A DNA stretch of 64,000 bases, from the NCBI GenBank assembly GCA_001179505.1, contig CDMY01000759.1, positions 86,724 to 150,723 of the forward strand, given 5' to 3'. Of the stretch, positions 44,653-59,200 are shown one piece after another. Under the pieces are notes generated by a model. It saw only the letters and a list, made by a program, of their open reading frames with translations, did no database searches and had not been told where the DNA came from. The position numbers and the translations under genes were made by a program. Source of the DNA: Vitrella brassicaformis (Eukaryota > Sar > Vitrellaceae). Every line of letters starts with the position of its first letter. The stretch's first letter is position 1.

Positions 44653-46534
44653 CTGCCAAATCAGTAGAGGCGTCCGCCTCTCTGGTAGGCAGCGGCACTT
44701 GCTCGACTCGCACCACGACCGCCGCGGGACACGACGCGACGCTGATCCATCTGCATCCAATCCAGAGAGAGAGAGAGAGACAATAGAGAGGTCACCTTCA
44801 GGATGGCCGTACATGGGCTGCGGCTTGCTGGCCAGGACGTACCCTTCTTGACGATGGCTGTGCCTCCCGCGCCCTCACCGACAGGGGCTGCGGCCCCACC
44901 GCTCTCTTGCCCCTCGTATGTGCCTCTCTGTCACGCCGTGGCTGCATGGGCACATACACACGTAAGCGCAGAGGTGTCGACCGCCCGGCGATGGATGGCT
45001 TTTGGTCACAGCAGCTCACCGAAGGGGCCTGCCCGTTGGTCTGCGTCGCTGACTGGTCCAGTGTCTCAATCCCCCCTCCTCTTTGTTCCACCGTTTCCGC
45101 CTGTCAAGGAGATTCACAGAACAGAGAGACATTGATATCAGTGCCACTGCTTGTCGATCTTCTCCTCTTACCTGCGTGAAACGGTTGTCGGCATGAGGGT
45201 CACCTTCACCAAAGTGCAGCCCATCAGATTCTGCTGCAAACAAAGTAACGAGGGAGGGAGGGAGGGAGGCATGAGGTTTCGGATGCCCTTGTTGATTGTG
45301 TATATCTGCTTACGGCTCCCGATGTGCTGCTGCAGGTCCTCCCACTCCCCATACACACCCTCAGCAACACGACTGTCGGCAACACGACCGTCAACCTGCT
45401 CCTGGCAACACGTGGCGACAGTGATGATGAATCGACCATGTGGCGTGGCAGCCCTTTCGCGGCTTCTGCTCACCCTCTTTCTGCTTGCAGCTTCCTGGAT
45501 GGCGGCGAGCCTCGCCTGGTGCTCCTCCGATATCTCAGTGAGTTGCTCCAGCGTCAGTGCATCCAGGATCTGCTCATCCGTCATGGTGTACGGCTCACGT
45601 GGCTGACGGGGACTCGGCTGCACAACTGAACACACACCACCAGATTATGTGTCGGTCATTTCCCCTGGCTCTCGAGCCGACCCTGGTGACGGCGCGGCGA
45701 AGGGCCTGCCGCTGATGTGCCAGGAACAAGCCTGGCAGAAGGAGGCTTCGCGCCTGCATTAGAGGAATGGGAATCAGGCAGACCATGTGGTGTCTCCTTT
45801 CTCCCCCACGCACACACACTTGTTTTGAGGTTGGTCCCTTGTCTGGGCACGGGCGGTTTGGTGTGGCGAGGATATCGAGGCCGGTCCATTCGGGCCTTTT
45901 GGACCTCGCTGAGTTCTTGCGCCGTCTGCTCTTCGTACATTTGGGATTGCTGCCATACACAGAGACAGAGAGAGAGGATATGGAAGGCCGGCTACTTAGT
46001 GTGCAGTGCAGGGTGAACTCACCCGAAGTCTCAACATCCATATCTCTTCCATCTTCTCAGCCTTCATGACCCTCAGACGGGCGGCCCTGCAGGGAGGGAG
46101 GGATACATACGCACAGAGACAGGCAGACAGACAGACAGACATGGATGGATGGATGTGGCTCTCTCTCTGTGTGGGTGCGTGGGTGTGTTATGGGGGGTTG
46201 GTCTGCTTACTCCACTTGGTGTTCGACTTCGTGACACTTGACAGCGTTGGATGCCATTCGCTCGGCCACCTCAGTATCCTGATGTGAGGCAACCGCCACA
46301 TGAGAGCGTCCACCTGTCTCTACATCGTGTCTCGTCTCACCCTCTTGAGCATGGTGATCCGTTTGGTTTCCTTGGCTACTTCCTTTGCTTTTTCCACCCT
46401 GGCCACCCGCTGCACATAGGTGCTGTATCTTTTGTCTTGCATCGTCCCCACACGACCATGGTGCTCTTTCCGCAGCCGATCGGCCTCAAGCGCCCGCAGC
46501 AGATTGACACGGTGACGTGCCTCCTACACACACA

Positions 46535-46575
<41 letters not shown>

Positions 46576-47237
46576 GCGCAGGGGTTCGGCTGGCTGATCA
46601 ATCTGTCTCTGTGTCTGTGTGTGTGCGTATGTGCGTACCTCAATGGCCTGCTGGTTCTCGTATGTGCGTGCGGCGGCCCTCTGTCGCTTCTTGTCCTGCT
46701 CGAGGAACTGGCACTCCTTCCGCCACTGGTGTTGCACGACCTTCAGCCGATTTCTCTCACGAGCAACCTCTATCTGCCGGAGTTTTTCTCTGTTCTGGGC
46801 TATCTCCTGCTGGATCTTGGCGTCGACTTTCTGAAGGGGAGAGCAGGGCAGACACACCCACGTGTGTGCAGATCTGCAGTGAGGGAAGGCCCACACGTTT
46901 TGTCCCTCACTCACTTTAAGGTGCTCGACTCTCGTTTGCATAGCCTTCAAGGTCATCTGGCAGTCTTTCTGTGGACGAACAGCCACCAAGCCAAACCATC
47001 AGACAGATGGATAAAAGATCTGTCAGTGCAGGTAGGTGCCGTCTCCCTCACCTTGAAGTAGTTCATTTTGCTGACATCCACTCGGCCGGCGTCGGTTATC
47101 TTCTGCCCCTCCTCGGACGGCCTGCGCATGGCAATCCAGGCCTGGTACTCCGGCCAGCACGGAGGCAGCCACCACTCGTCGGGCGGGGGGTTATCGCCGG
47201 GATGCAGCTCCTCGGGATGCTCCATGATAGCTTCCAT
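44653..47237 (-). CDS. unidentified charged coiled-coil protein, 3' end uncertain
   Basis: Fourteen exons agree in phase: 47052-47237, 46915-46968, 46639-46830, 46341-46523, 46211-46278, 46023-46086, 45820-45949, 45682-45753, 45474-45625, 45314-45401, 45172-45233, 45020-45100, 44843-44941, 44796-44817. A fifteenth begins at 44750 and its end is unclear, possibly at a GC donor near 44653. The N-terminus is Trp/Pro-rich (DEWWLPPCWPEYQAWIAM). Long basic helices follow (KIQQEIAQNREKLRQIE, ERNRLKVVQHQWRKE, VEKAKEVAKETKRITMLK). Then comes an acidic helix (TDEQILDALTLEQLTEISEE) and an Arg-rich tail. No domain was recognised; it could be a ciliary or cytoskeletal protein by general character only. 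Head-to-head with the gene at 47467. Confidence 0.75.
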
Positions 47238-47466
47238 CTCGCCGCTTTGCAAAGAAGAAATGCTCTTTTCCGCCGTTCTCCTTTTCTTTTCCCCTTTTCC
47301 GTTGCGAGCTTAGCGGGAAACCCCCCAAGCTCGCACTGGTGTTCCCGTCTTCTCATTCCGACGAGCATTTGCGCCTCACGCAGCCTGTGAAGAGGAGCTG
47401 TGAGTTCTGCGCATCTCCAAATCGCATCGCCGCTCTGCGAGGACATCTCACGCGCCGTCAGCCAGC
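47238..47466. promoter_or_regulatory. shared upstream region of two divergent genes
   Basis: 229 bases between start codons. It contains a pyrimidine-rich run (about 47265-47300) on the plus strand. No specific element recognised. Confidence 0.3.
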
Positions 47467-49096
47467 ATGTCATCCACAGGCGGGCTGAAGGCATACCATC
47501 TTCTCATCGCGGGGGGTGAGCAGCGACGAGGCGCGTCGAGACAGGCCTGCACAATGCATTGCTGATGTGTGTGTCGTGTGGTGCGTGATGTGTGGTGTGC
47601 AGGTGCGGCGGCAGCGGTGGGCGGTCTTGTTTGGTATCTGTTGAAGGACGACAAGGAGGAGGTGGCGGAGAAGGAGGCCAAAGACCCCGAGAAGAAACTC
47701 ACTGTCGACACGGTCGGTGCGGTGGCGGTGCGGTCTGGGGCACAGCACAGACGTAGTTAGGGGGAGGCTCCTGTGTGTCAGTCATTATTGTGGCCATGCA
47801 TGCGCTGCGCTGCGCTGCGCGCTGTGTGTTTTATGAGAATGCGTGTGTGCGTGTGTTTGTGTGTTTGTGTGTTTAGGCTACGAAGGGCCAGGTGGTGGAG
47901 ATCTTGAATGAGATCCTCAAGTCGCAGGAGAAGATGAAGGGCATCATGAAGGAACTCACCACCAGCATGGTCAAGGCCAACGTCGCGTAAGGGAGGGACC
48001 GCTCTCGCACTAGCTATGATGGGCCCCTTTCTCACCGGCCGTCCTCATGTGGGTTCTTCTGCTGTGCTGTGGGTCTTGACCAGTTTTGAGGAGGCCTATC
48101 AGCGTGTCAAGAACGTGCAGCCATCAGACCCTCTCGAGAGGTCAGCAAGCTAATGGACGAGAGAAGTGTTTGTGATGCCCGCCGTTTCACGTCAGGTACG
48201 GTCTGAGCATGACCGACTTCGACCAGCTCCTTGACAGATACCAAAACGACCCAGGTCAACACCCCCACACACACCCACACACGAACTTGTCGATGAATGT
48301 CAGAAATCGGTTGCCTGTGGAATGTTGTGTTGTGTTGTGTTGTGTTGTGTGTTGTTCAGCGGTTCGTGAGTCGATAGCCCAGATTATGGGTGCGGGGGGG
48401 CCGGCGGGGACGAGCGGTCCGATCAGCCAGAAGGCGCACAGTCTGCAGAAGGACGTCATCATCAAGGTCCACCAGTTTATGCTCCAGGAACTCAGATCAA
48501 TCGTCGAACAGTTCCAAGTGAGCACCCCACACTCACACCCCCACCCACCCACACAGCCCCCCGACCCCACCCATGTGTGTGATGGGATGGATGGATGGAT
48601 GTGTCGGTGCCGTGCATCGCTTCCATCAGAAGTTGGGCAACAAGTCGTCGTACGACATGAGGACGGTGACGATTGCGGCCCAGGCGCTGGTGGGCGCCAA
48701 GGTGGAGGAGAAGTTCAACCTCACCTCAGAGGACATAGAGGGCGCCGTCCTGCTCAACCACGCGCAACTCGCCGTGGTATGTCTGTCTGCCTGTGAGGGG
48801 AGGGGGAGCTCTCAACGCAAGGGAGGGAGGTCGTCGATCAACCAGTACTGACTGTGGTTTATGTAATGTGTCTGCCTGCCTGACGTCAGGACCCCGAGTT
48901 TGGTCGCATCAACGTGCAGATGCAGGACACGATGACACACCTGATGGGGTGAGCCAAGATGAAGAGAGCGAACGTCACCCGACTGGCCAACACATGAACG
49001 CCCTTGACGCCTGCCTGCCTGTCTTCCCCTGTGTGTGTGTCTGTGGCTGTGCCTCGCAGTATGGACGGTGTCGGTGGTTTTGGCGGTTTTTTCTGA
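47467..49096 (+). CDS. single-TM protein of unknown function
   Basis: Nine exons (47467-47515, 47603-47712, 47877-47986, 48084-48140, 48196-48254, 48360-48517, 48630-48776, 48890-48948, 49060-49096) give 261 aa. Residues about 9-30 (AYHLLIAGG then AAAVGGLVWYLLK) form one membrane helix close to the N-terminus, followed at once by a Lys/Glu-rich segment. The rest is soluble and helical (VVEILNEILKSQEKMKGIMK, LQKDVIIKVHQFMLQELR, AAQALVGAKVEEKFNLT). The C-terminus is Gly/Phe-rich (MDGVGGFGGFF). An N-terminal anchor with no signal cleavage site suggests an organelle outer membrane or ER. Not recognised. All exon phases agree, so the model is solid. Confidence 0.82.
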
Positions 49097-50234
49097 GCCC
49101 GGTGGGTGCCCCTCTGACGCAGCGAGCCTCCCTCGTTGGGTGGGGTGGGTGTGTGGTTTAAAGGGGGGCGTGATTGATGATGGGATGACTCGATAGGTGC
49201 AAAGCTACCATGCCATACCATGCCTGGACTGTGTGTCGAGTGACCATCGCTCGGCCATCGCTACACACCTTACTTGTGAGTCTCTTGGCGTGACTCTTTT
49301 GTGCTGGGCTAGGCCGGTCAGCCAGCCGTCCCAGCGCAAAGGAGTGGCGTCAGGTGAGGCGACAGACAGGTGGTTGGCAGCATGGACCGATGGATGACGA
49401 TGATGATGATGAGTGTGAGAGAGAAGCGACTCCGGTCAGGTCAGGTCAGCCGGAGTTTGTACAGCCAGCCAGCCAGCCACACGATGCATTGCATGCATGG
49501 ATCGGATCCACACTCACACCACACACCCCTCCCCCCCGTTGTTCACCGCCTTGCACGCACCCCACACCACACCACAGCCCGCACAGCAAGACAGCCAGCT
49601 GATGGTGGCTGGGGCGTGTGTCTGCCTGTCTGTCTGTCTGTCTGCCTCTTCCATCCCCTGCCTGTCTGTATTGGTTTTGTCCTGGTTTCAACAAAGTGAC
49701 TTTTTTGTCGCCAGTGTGGATGGATGGCGGCTGCTGCTAGGTGAGGTGTCTGCCTGTGTTGTGTGCGTGGTTGCGATTGTTGCGAGCGGCTTTTTCTGCC
49801 GCTGTGCCTCCCTCTCCCTCTCCCTCGTGAGGGTACATGACACAGGTGGTATGTTGAGACGAGACGCCCACGCGTGTTGTGTGTGTGTGTGTGTGCGTGT
49901 GAGGTCGTCTTCCCTTGCTCTCCTTCTTGTGCTGCCTACAGTGACCTCTTACTGCCCGTTTGCTGAATGAGTTTATGCAGGACGCCATGCCATGCCATTC
50001 TCTGATGGCCATGGCGAGCGCGTTGGATCGATCGATCGGTAGACAAATACACTCTACTACACGCACGCACACAGGTCGCGTGTACGCATCACATCACACC
50101 ACACCACACACAGCCGACGCGCACACAAAATGCCCACCCACCCCACCGCACCGCACCCAAATGGTCCAACGAATCAATCAAGATGGGACCAATTATATTG
50201 TCCATCAAGCACCATTAACCAAGCAATTAGGCGT
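49097..50234. other. intergenic region, no gene seen
   Basis: Convergent 3' ends on both sides. It contains (CTGT)n near 49625, (CA)n and (ATGA)n tracts, and low-complexity frames only. Confidence 0.5.
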
Positions 50235-53200
50235 CTAGGTAGCCATCACGGCAGCAGCTACGCCGGCCTCTTCCGAGCCCCCCTCGCTCACGGACAGCAG
50301 GTCCGCCATCGAGTAGTGCCTCAGAATCGGCCGCACGCCACCGAACCGGACGGAGTCGATGGCGGGGTGGTGCTGCGCAGACACACCCTTCTGCTTCCCG
50401 AGGTGCTCACCACCCATCGCCCCTCCCCCCTGCAGCACCTTCACTGTCCGCTGCGATGTCTCACCGCTGGCCTCGAGCAACAAGGGCTGCGATGCCGCCA
50501 AACCCCCGCCCCCACCGCTGTCATGCCCCTCTCTTGCCAGCTGGTCATACGACACGACCACTGCGACCCCCTCGCCCCCACCACTGCCACTGCCAGTGTT
50601 GTACGACTGCTGTGGCATGTGTCGCCTCACGCGGACGGCGTGTGTCAGCCAACCGCATATGCGACACTGGTAGCGACGCCACGCAACGGGGGGTGAGCAC
50701 GGTGCGACCATACGGGGGCTGCCCTGGTCTCGAGGCGTCTGGGTGGCGGGGAAGAACGAGGCCGCCCTAATGCGGGGCGAGACAGCAGCGGGCTGGGGGT
50801 GTGCAGGGGGGGCTGGGGTGGGGGTGGGGGTGAGGGAAGAGATCGGCTCGTCGCTCTCGATGGCCTCTGCATTGTGGTCGACTCCCCTTGACATGAATGG
50901 CAGCCCGTCAGCCCATACCGGCGGCCTCCATTGCTGAGTGACCGGGATGGAGGGGGGAAGAGCGATGAGCCAGTGCAGTGACTGCATGTCCTGCCCGTAC
51001 TGCTCCTCAAACCACTCCACGAAGCTCTGACAGCTGCCCGCGTTCGGACACGCTGTGGATGGGGGAGACGGGGGCGACGGTGAACATGCGCAGCTCAGCA
51101 GCTCCACGCTGTCGCTCATGCGATGGTATGGTGACGACTCCAATGGCTGGTCCCTCCTGGCCGCCCGCATAAGGGCCTCCCTGCTGACCCGGAACGTGCA
51201 CGCGCCGCAGTAGCACGCAACGAGGCAGGTCTTGCCGCCGGCAGGCGCCCTCTCCTTGGCCCTTCTGCGGGCCTCGACGCGCCTCCTCTGTATCAGACGG
51301 TCCAGTGCGATCAACGTGTGCACCTGCCTGGGGTGAAGAGCTGGCAGCGGCACCTGACAGAGAACGAGCAGACCAGAGAGTAATGGGGGGTAGTGCCGCC
51401 CACCCCACCGCACCCCACCCCACCCTACCCTACCCCACCCACCTGTGAGTTGAGGAGGCATGTTGCCCTGAAGGCATCCAACTCGAAGCCTCCCATCAAC
51501 AGGCCCAGCAACGCCAGCAGCCCGGGGAATCGGCGCGGCGGACACGACACCAGCGGCGGCTGCGTGACGGATGGCAGACCGCCCCCACCCCCACTCATGG
51601 CCGACCCTGACGATACACGCCTTGCCTGGGCGTTCTCCTCATCCAGCACCACCACCGTCCCACCCTGCACCGACGCCGCGCGCAGAAAGTCCGCCAGCAC
51701 GGGCATGCACCGGATCAGGAAATGCGCGTCCCTGCTCGATGATGACGATCCGCCCGATCGCTCCTGCTCCTCGGGTGGGCGGGGGACGGTGTCCTCATTG
51801 AGACGCAGCACGTCCACAGTCAGGGGCAGCCCGCGCAGTGGCGCCGCGTCCTTGGCCCGGAAGTCCACCAGGTGAGTGGACTGCACGCCCCGCCTCGCCA
51901 GATCGACCCACTCAACCGCCGCCTCGTCAAGTTCGCCAGCGTCCCACTGCTGCTGCTGCTGCTGCTGGTTGGACTGTGTGGGCGCCCACCAGAAGAGGTC
52001 TTCGAGAATCTGCACCAGTGGCGGGTGCGGCAGACGTGACAGCTCCTGCATGCCCTCCCTCCTTGCAGCCATGGGGCTGTCTCCGGCCGATCCCGACAGC
52101 ATGGACAGATGGCTGCCCTGCCGCCCACCAGCGTCGTTGATCGACAGCGGAGTTGTGAATGGCGACGGCTGGGCGTGTATGTGGGCGTGCAGCGAGTCCG
52201 CGAGGGAGGGCAGCCGCAGCTGCGTGGCTTTGGCTGTGGATGGGTCGGCGTAGAGCAGCAGAGCGCGGGCGAAGACCTTCTCAAATCGGTGGAGGATCAT
52301 CTCGACGGAGGGGCGCTTGTTGGGGTCGCGGACCAGCATGAACCGCAGGAACTGAAGCAGGTCGGGGTTGCTGCGCAGACGCTGTCACACCCAACACACA
52401 CACGAACACACGACCCATATTGAATTGCAGAGCACAGCACCCACACAGGCTTCCGGCCCTCCCCACCCCCCACACAGACCTGCTGGTTCTCAGGCGAGAT
52501 AAGGTCTAGTGGCCCCTCCTCCTTGGTGATCCTCACGAAGAAGTACGCAAAGTCCTCCTCGAAGAGGAACCGCCCCGTGAGTAGCTCAAACAGGAGGCAG
52601 CCGAGCGACCAGACGTCGGAGGGCAGGCTGGAGCCGACCTTGCGTCTTCGATCGTACGCGACGCCCTCCTTCTTGCTCAGCTGGTGGATGAGGATCATCT
52701 CGGGCGACTTGATGAACTCGGTGCCCCTGTTCTGGATGCAGTAGCTGTCCGCCTCGTCGGCCATGATACGCGACTCCCCTGATCCCACACAGACAAACAT
52801 ACACAGACAGACGCAGGCAGGGGAATGACGACACAACCGTTCGTCTGGGCAGCGCAGCGTAGCGTGTGATACGATTACTTACCGAAATCGGCGAGGGCGA
52901 CCATTGGCACAGCGAGGTAGACGTCCTCCCCCTGTTGCTGGCCATCATCACCTCCCTGCGTGTGTGGCCCGGTCGCACTGGGCCCGTCGAGCAATATGTA
53001 CACCTGTCGGTCCGCTCCCGTGTCGACCATGATGTTGTCGCACTTGAGGTCGTAATGCACCACACCCCGGGCGTGCAGCTGCCCAATCGCCGTCAGGATC
53101 TGCCCGAAGATGGCCAGCAGCGTCGGCAGGTGCTCCAGGGGCACCCTGTCCCGCTCCGCATCCTCCCCTGCCCTCTCGCTCTCCCTCTCTCCCTGCCCCT

Positions 53201-56200
53201 GCACCAGTCGGTTGCGCCATTTCTTGAGGGTGCTCGGGTAGAAGCGCATGATAATGACGTAATGCAGGGGCGGAGGCGATGGGTGCGGGCCCGACGGGCT
53301 GGTGCACTCGGGCTGGTAAGGGCCTGGTGGTGGGTCGGGGGAGGCCGCAGACGTGTCGCTGAGCTCCAGGCCGTAGTCGAATATCTCGCACACGTGGGCG
53401 GCGGCGAGCCGGAACTCGTCGAGACACGCCACCTCGTGGAAGACACTGAACAGGGTGCACTGGTCCTGTATGCCGACAGGGACGCTGATCTGCTTGACGG
53501 CGACCATGGGGGCGGCCTCGAAGGGCGTGGTGCAGCGGTACACCTGCCCGAAGGCCCCTGAGCCAAGCCTCTCCCAGCAGTCGAACAACCCCCGCCACCG
53601 CTGTGTGCCCTTGCTGAAGAGCAGCTTGAATAACCGGAAGACCTCGAATGCGAGGGCTGTGCGGCCGGCAGCCACCGTCCAGAGCAGCTGGAGCACCACG
53701 GACTCGTTCGCCTCGTGGTTGAGGTGCCGCTGCAGCACGAAGGGTGCGTTCTCCTTGTTCTGGGTCAGGGGGAACTGCGCGCAGTATCTCTCGTCCAGCA
53801 GGCCGCGCTTGTCGGTGAGGAGGAGGGTGAGCAGGCAGCCCAGCATGAGGGAGTGGATCTCGGGGTCGCTGTACAGCCGCCGGTACTCCCGGCCCTTGAA
53901 GTAGACCTCGTTCTCCAGGTACTCGTCTTGGATGTCCTCCCCCTCGCCCTTTGCCATCGCACTATCGGCAGCGGATGGGCTCACCAACGGGGGCGGGTGT
54001 GGTGCCGCTGGTGCTGGTGCTGGTGCTGCTGCTGGTGGTGGTGGTGCTGATATGGCGTATGTGTCTGTCGGGAGCAGGGGTGTGAAGGGCGATGGGGGCT
54101 CTGCCACCACAGGTGGGGGGAGCTGGGGAGATGCCGACGCTGACAATGCTGCTGACATGGCCGGATTGGGCGAGTAGATGGGGTTGTTGGTGTGGTGCTG
54201 GTGCGCACCATCGCCCTCGTAAATGGGACCAGGCAGGTGGCCCAAATTCAGCTTGAACAGAGGGGGCTTCCTGCTCGCAGGGACCTGCCACACGGGCGGA
54301 GGGGGGCCCTCCCAGTCGCTGCTGCTGTCGCTGTCATGGTCATGATGAGAGCCGTCATACCTCCTGGCGCCTCTTTCTCTGTCTTCATCACTGCTGCTGC
54401 TGCTGTCGTGTGTGTGGGCGGGCTTGGGAGCGGCTGACGATGGTTGCGGCTGTTCGGAGCTCTTGGCCTCCATCTGGATGGCGGCGTTGCGGATCTGAAT
54501 GACCTCAGCCACCGAGTCGCCAGGAACGGCCTGGAGTGCAGTTGTGGACACATCCATGCCATGTAGGTGTCTTGATGGACGTTCGCATGCACCGCACCAT
54601 CCATGTGAGAATGCACCTACCTCATAGGTGGGTCCGGGCAGCCCCCCCAACCTCAGCTTTGGCAGCACACGCACCGGGGGCGGCTTCGGTGCCACTGGCG
54701 GCCCCTCCTCTCCGTCATAGCTGCTGCTCTCGTCCGACGAGTCGCCACCATCGCCCCCGCCACTTCTGCCCTCCTCTCTGCTCTCGTCAGCAATCGGTGC
54801 TGCTGTTGCTGCTGGTAGTGGTGGTGGTGGGAGGGGAGGTGGCGGCTTCAGTGTGGGCGGCAGCTGCAGCTTGACCCCTCCTTGTAATGGTGGGAGGGTG
54901 GCAGCCAGGGGCTGCGCAGTGAGGGCGCTCTGCTGGCCGGAGAGCATCAGCGGGGCCGGCTGTGTGGCGGACAGGCCTAGGCCTCCGCGGGATGGCCGCA
55001 TGGTGGGTAGGTTGTCCGAGTACCTGACAGACAGGAAGGGAAAAGTCGGATGGATCTGGATGCGCCTCATCCTATGTGTGTGTGTGCATGTGTGTGTGTG
55101 TGTGTGTGTGTCAAAAGGTTGCGTGCCGTGCCTGTGGTGGCTTGCGTCGATGTCTTGCTCGAAGTCCATCTGCGACAAGAGGAACTCCACCATACGCAAT
55201 CGGTAGAACCTGACAGACACGACACGCAGGGGGAGAGGCAATAGATGTCAACAGTCAGTTGCGTGTGTGTGGGTGTGGCTGTGTGTGTGTGGCTGGTATA
55301 TGTGTGGTGTGAATGGTCACCACTCTGAGGCTGGCTCGGTCTTGTTGCAGCTGATGGCGAACAGCACCTCCAGATGAGCCACACACTTGTCGCGACGACA
55401 TTCATCCCACTGACACACACACACATAGACAACAGACGGACATCCATCCATCCATCCACTCAACCCCGCCCCCACCCTCTAATGGAAGATACCTCTTCTG
55501 GTGTGCTTGAGTAAAGTGCCATGAAGTCGACAAAATGCCACCTGATGTAGCGGCCGACGTGTGGCTCAGCAAGGAACCGGTTGAGGGCACTGGGGATGCG
55601 GAAGAGGGCGGTCTCCGCGAGAAGCAGCTCCCGCGTCACCTTGCCGCTGATGTTAGGTGTGTCTTGTATGGCTGTGATGAGCCCCGTGTTGGTGTTGAAG
55701 AGGAAGTCCAGCCACTGCAGGTACCTTGACGACCACTCCACCAACCTGATGACCGATCGCCGTACACATACCATACACGACAGATACGTATATATGTGTG
55801 GCTTGGCTTCCTCGCATGTCTGTCTGTCTGCCTGTCTGTGTGAGGGCTGACTGACTTTCGTGTGGCCTTGAGGCGATTGAGTCGCGGCAGCTCAGCGGGC
55901 AGCGGACCGAACAGGGCGCCCTTGTTGTGGGAGACGCCAACCGGCTTCCTCACTCCTCCCTTGCCCGTCTGCTCCATATTGACATCGCTTCCCCCTGCCG
56001 CCCTCTGCCACTTCCCCGCGCCCCTGGGCGAGAACAGCCGCATCGATAAACGCGGCGATGCGCGGCTGGTCTCTGCTGCTGTGGGTGGTGGAGCTACTGT
56101 TGTGGCTGGGGTCTGTTTGGTGGTGACTCGGCTGGTGGGCGGCCCATCCATCGCCTGCCATCGCCGTGAGAGGCGGCTGGAGGGCTGGGTGGAGAAATAG

Positions 56201-59200
56201 TGGGAGGGGAAGGTCAGCAGGGCCCGGTGGCTGCACTGGAGGAGGGAGCGGGTGAAGGACAGGAAGGCCGACCTGAGTGAGTCGAGGCTGGCGGCATTGT
56301 CTTCAGTATCACCGTGGGCCTCTCTCTCTGCCTCGCCGTAGAGAGCTCTGCCCACGTCGGCGAGGCACTCCATCACGCTCGGCCGCCGCACCTGCTGCGA
56401 GAGAGGCAGGGGGAGGTAGGCCTCTAGCTCGGTCTGCGCCGTACTGCCGTTGCTGTGCAGCCGGTGAGGTCCCTCAGGCAGCCCGCCCTTACGCACCACC
56501 AGCTTGCCCCCGCCGACAGTACCTCCACCACCAACGGCACCACTCAGTTCCTCCGTCTGCTCCCTCCCAGATGGGCTCTCGAGCGGCGAAGGGCTGCCGT
56601 CCTCTGCGGCAGACGAGGTGCGCTCCGTCATCTCCCCTCTCTCTCTCGGCAAGCGACGGGTGATGCCGCCCGTGTCACATCTGTCGATCATAATGGAGTG
56701 GACGAGGGTGTACTGCATCTGGGGGCTGTTGTCAGCGAGCGACAGGAGGGCCGTGAAGGTCATGCAGAAGGCGCCCCACAGCCGCAGGGAGAGCAGGGAC
56801 CGCTGAAGTGAGACTGGCGCCCTCCAGAGGTCGGTGAGGTAGCCCTTGACATCCACGAGTGTCAGCCGCACACTGTGGAACGCCTCCTCCCCCTCGTGTG
56901 TGCCGGTGCCGGCGTTGGCGGGCATCGTGAGCAGACACATGTGCACCAGGTGCAGCGCGGCCACCAGCCGCCCCTGCAGCACTTCCTCCTTCTCGCTCGC
57001 CGTGAGGCACCTCCACAGCGTCGACACAAAGGCATCCTCAGGGATGGACAGCTCCAGGCCGATCAGGTGCAGCGCACGGCGGCAGATGTCGTCCATCCCC
57101 TCTGCGTAAGTGAGCGCCTCCTGTGCGCCATCCCGCAGCATCTGGGGGGCGATGCGGCCGGCGATGAAGGAGGCCGCACCTCTGGGGCTCGCCTGAGCCA
57201 GCCGAGACGACAGCGGCAGATGCGTGGTGGCGGAGGGGGACGCCTCGCCCTCCCGATCCTTGCCCCCAGCGGCACCCACACGGTACCTCTCGCCGCTCTG
57301 CCGCCCTTTCCGCCGGCCAGAGAAGAAGCCGACCTTCCTCGCGCTGTGTCCGCCCTCCCTCTCCTCACCCACGTCATCATGCGGGAGGGGGAAGGGGCTG
57401 CCCCCCTCCTGCCCGACGATGGTGGGCGAGGAACGGTCTGACCAGCTGACGGGGGGCGACGACTGCCGGTGCAACTGCATGTCCTGCACTCGGCTGGATG
57501 AGTGGTTGTGGGTCTGCAGTGGCAGTGGTGGCACGAATGGGCGGCGGCTGGCACTCCCGCCGTTGTCACGCGGCTGCTCGCGGTGGGGGTCTTCCTGTTG
57601 ACGGGACGAGAGAATCCTTCTGGGCGAGAAGGGGCCGTACGGCTGGCGGTGCCCAGCTGCCGGCGACTCCCCGCCCTGGTGCGTCACGGCTGTGGGGCTG
57701 GCGATTGGGGCACGGCCGGTGGAGAGGGCTGACAGGGGGGTGTTGGGCTCACTGCTCGTCAGGTGCACACGCAGGTGGCTCAGCACCGCGTCGCAGTGGT
57801 GGACGGCACAGCGGAGGAGGAACTCAGAGGGCTGCGGTACAGGCGAGGCGGGTGGGTCTGATACGGGCCGCTTGGCCGGGCTCTTGACGGGCTGCCGCTT
57901 CTGTGACGCCTTGTTGGGCAGCAGGGGGGATGGTGCTTCGATGGGCCGTCTAGATGAAGGGTCGACCAGAGGGCCACAGGGGCCGGCGATGCGGCTGAAC
58001 ACCGCCACATCAGCGGGAGGTGGTGGTGGTGGTGGACCACCAGTACTGGTTCCATTTCGCAGCAACGCCGTGGCCTGCACTTGGCTCGATGGCTGGTGAT
58101 GCTGTTGAGACGGCCGCCACGGCAGGGGTGGTCTTGGAGTCACCGACCACCTGCTGGCCACCCAGTAGGTGTGCACCGCTGCGATCTGCATGATGGCGTC
58201 GGCCGTGAGGAGGTTGAGGCAAGTGCACACCTGTGCCACGGGCGGGGCTGCGGCCGGGGGCGGGTCGTCGGCCGACGATTGCCGTACGGTCGGGGGCGCG
58301 ATGGAGGCCATCAAAGAGCACGCGCAGGCGCACCGCTGCATCGAAGGTGAGGGGACGGTCTCCATCATCGTGATGATGTCCCGCATCGACCGGATGATGG
58401 CCTCCACATCCATGTCGCCCTCCTTGCGTGACAGACACGCGCCGAGCTCCTCAATCGGCGATCCTCTGTCGGTCCGGTGGGGGCTCACGATGGTCTGCAC
58501 TCGGTGTGATACCGCCTGTGCGTCGAGGATGTCGACCAGGCCGCCGTACGAGTATCCCGCCATGTCGCAGGAGCTCACGAGCACCCCCATGACCTTGGTC
58601 ATATCCAGCGCCTCCCCGAAGCACCCATCCACGTGCAGCAGGGCAGCCGACCGCTCCCCCTCCCTCTCCCTCTCCTTGCCCTGCTTGATGCCTGCTTCAA
58701 TCGTCTGCCGGTAGATGCTGCACACGAGGCACAGCGACACCGCCACGGCCTCCCTCACGCGTATCGCCGTGACGAGCAGCACGCCCTCCTTCATCTCAGG
58801 CACCACACGAGGCGAGCACGCCGGGCTGGGCAGACCTCTCGCAGACATGTTGCCTGTGCGGGTGTCCGGCGGCCTGGGTGAGGCAAACGGCAGTGCCAGC
58901 CGTGGGAGGGCGGGCGAAGAGAACGCGCTGGGGATGGGCTTGCGCTCGGACAGAGGGGGCACGTCCAACCCCACCCTCGGCCCCTCGGCTGAGTCACCCT
59001 CACTGGCCTGGGGTGGTGGCGGCTGGGGAGGGGGCGCTGGCCATGGTGGTGAGTTGGTGAAGGCCGATTCGTACCTCGTCCGCCCAGTGAGTGCGATCGC
59101 TGCGGCCGTGTCTCGTCGGATGTCCTCCAGCTCCTTAAGCAGGCCATTGCCGTCACCCGGTGGACCCCCTGTGGGCGGAGGGCTGGCGGGGACTAGGGGG

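Noticed and set aside
51421-51440. Telomere-like CCCTA units
   Set aside because: Only two imperfect units inside a C-rich intron; not an interstitial telomere.
52866-53561. 231-codon plus-strand frame over the kinase core
   Set aside because: The opposite strand encodes clear kinase motifs.
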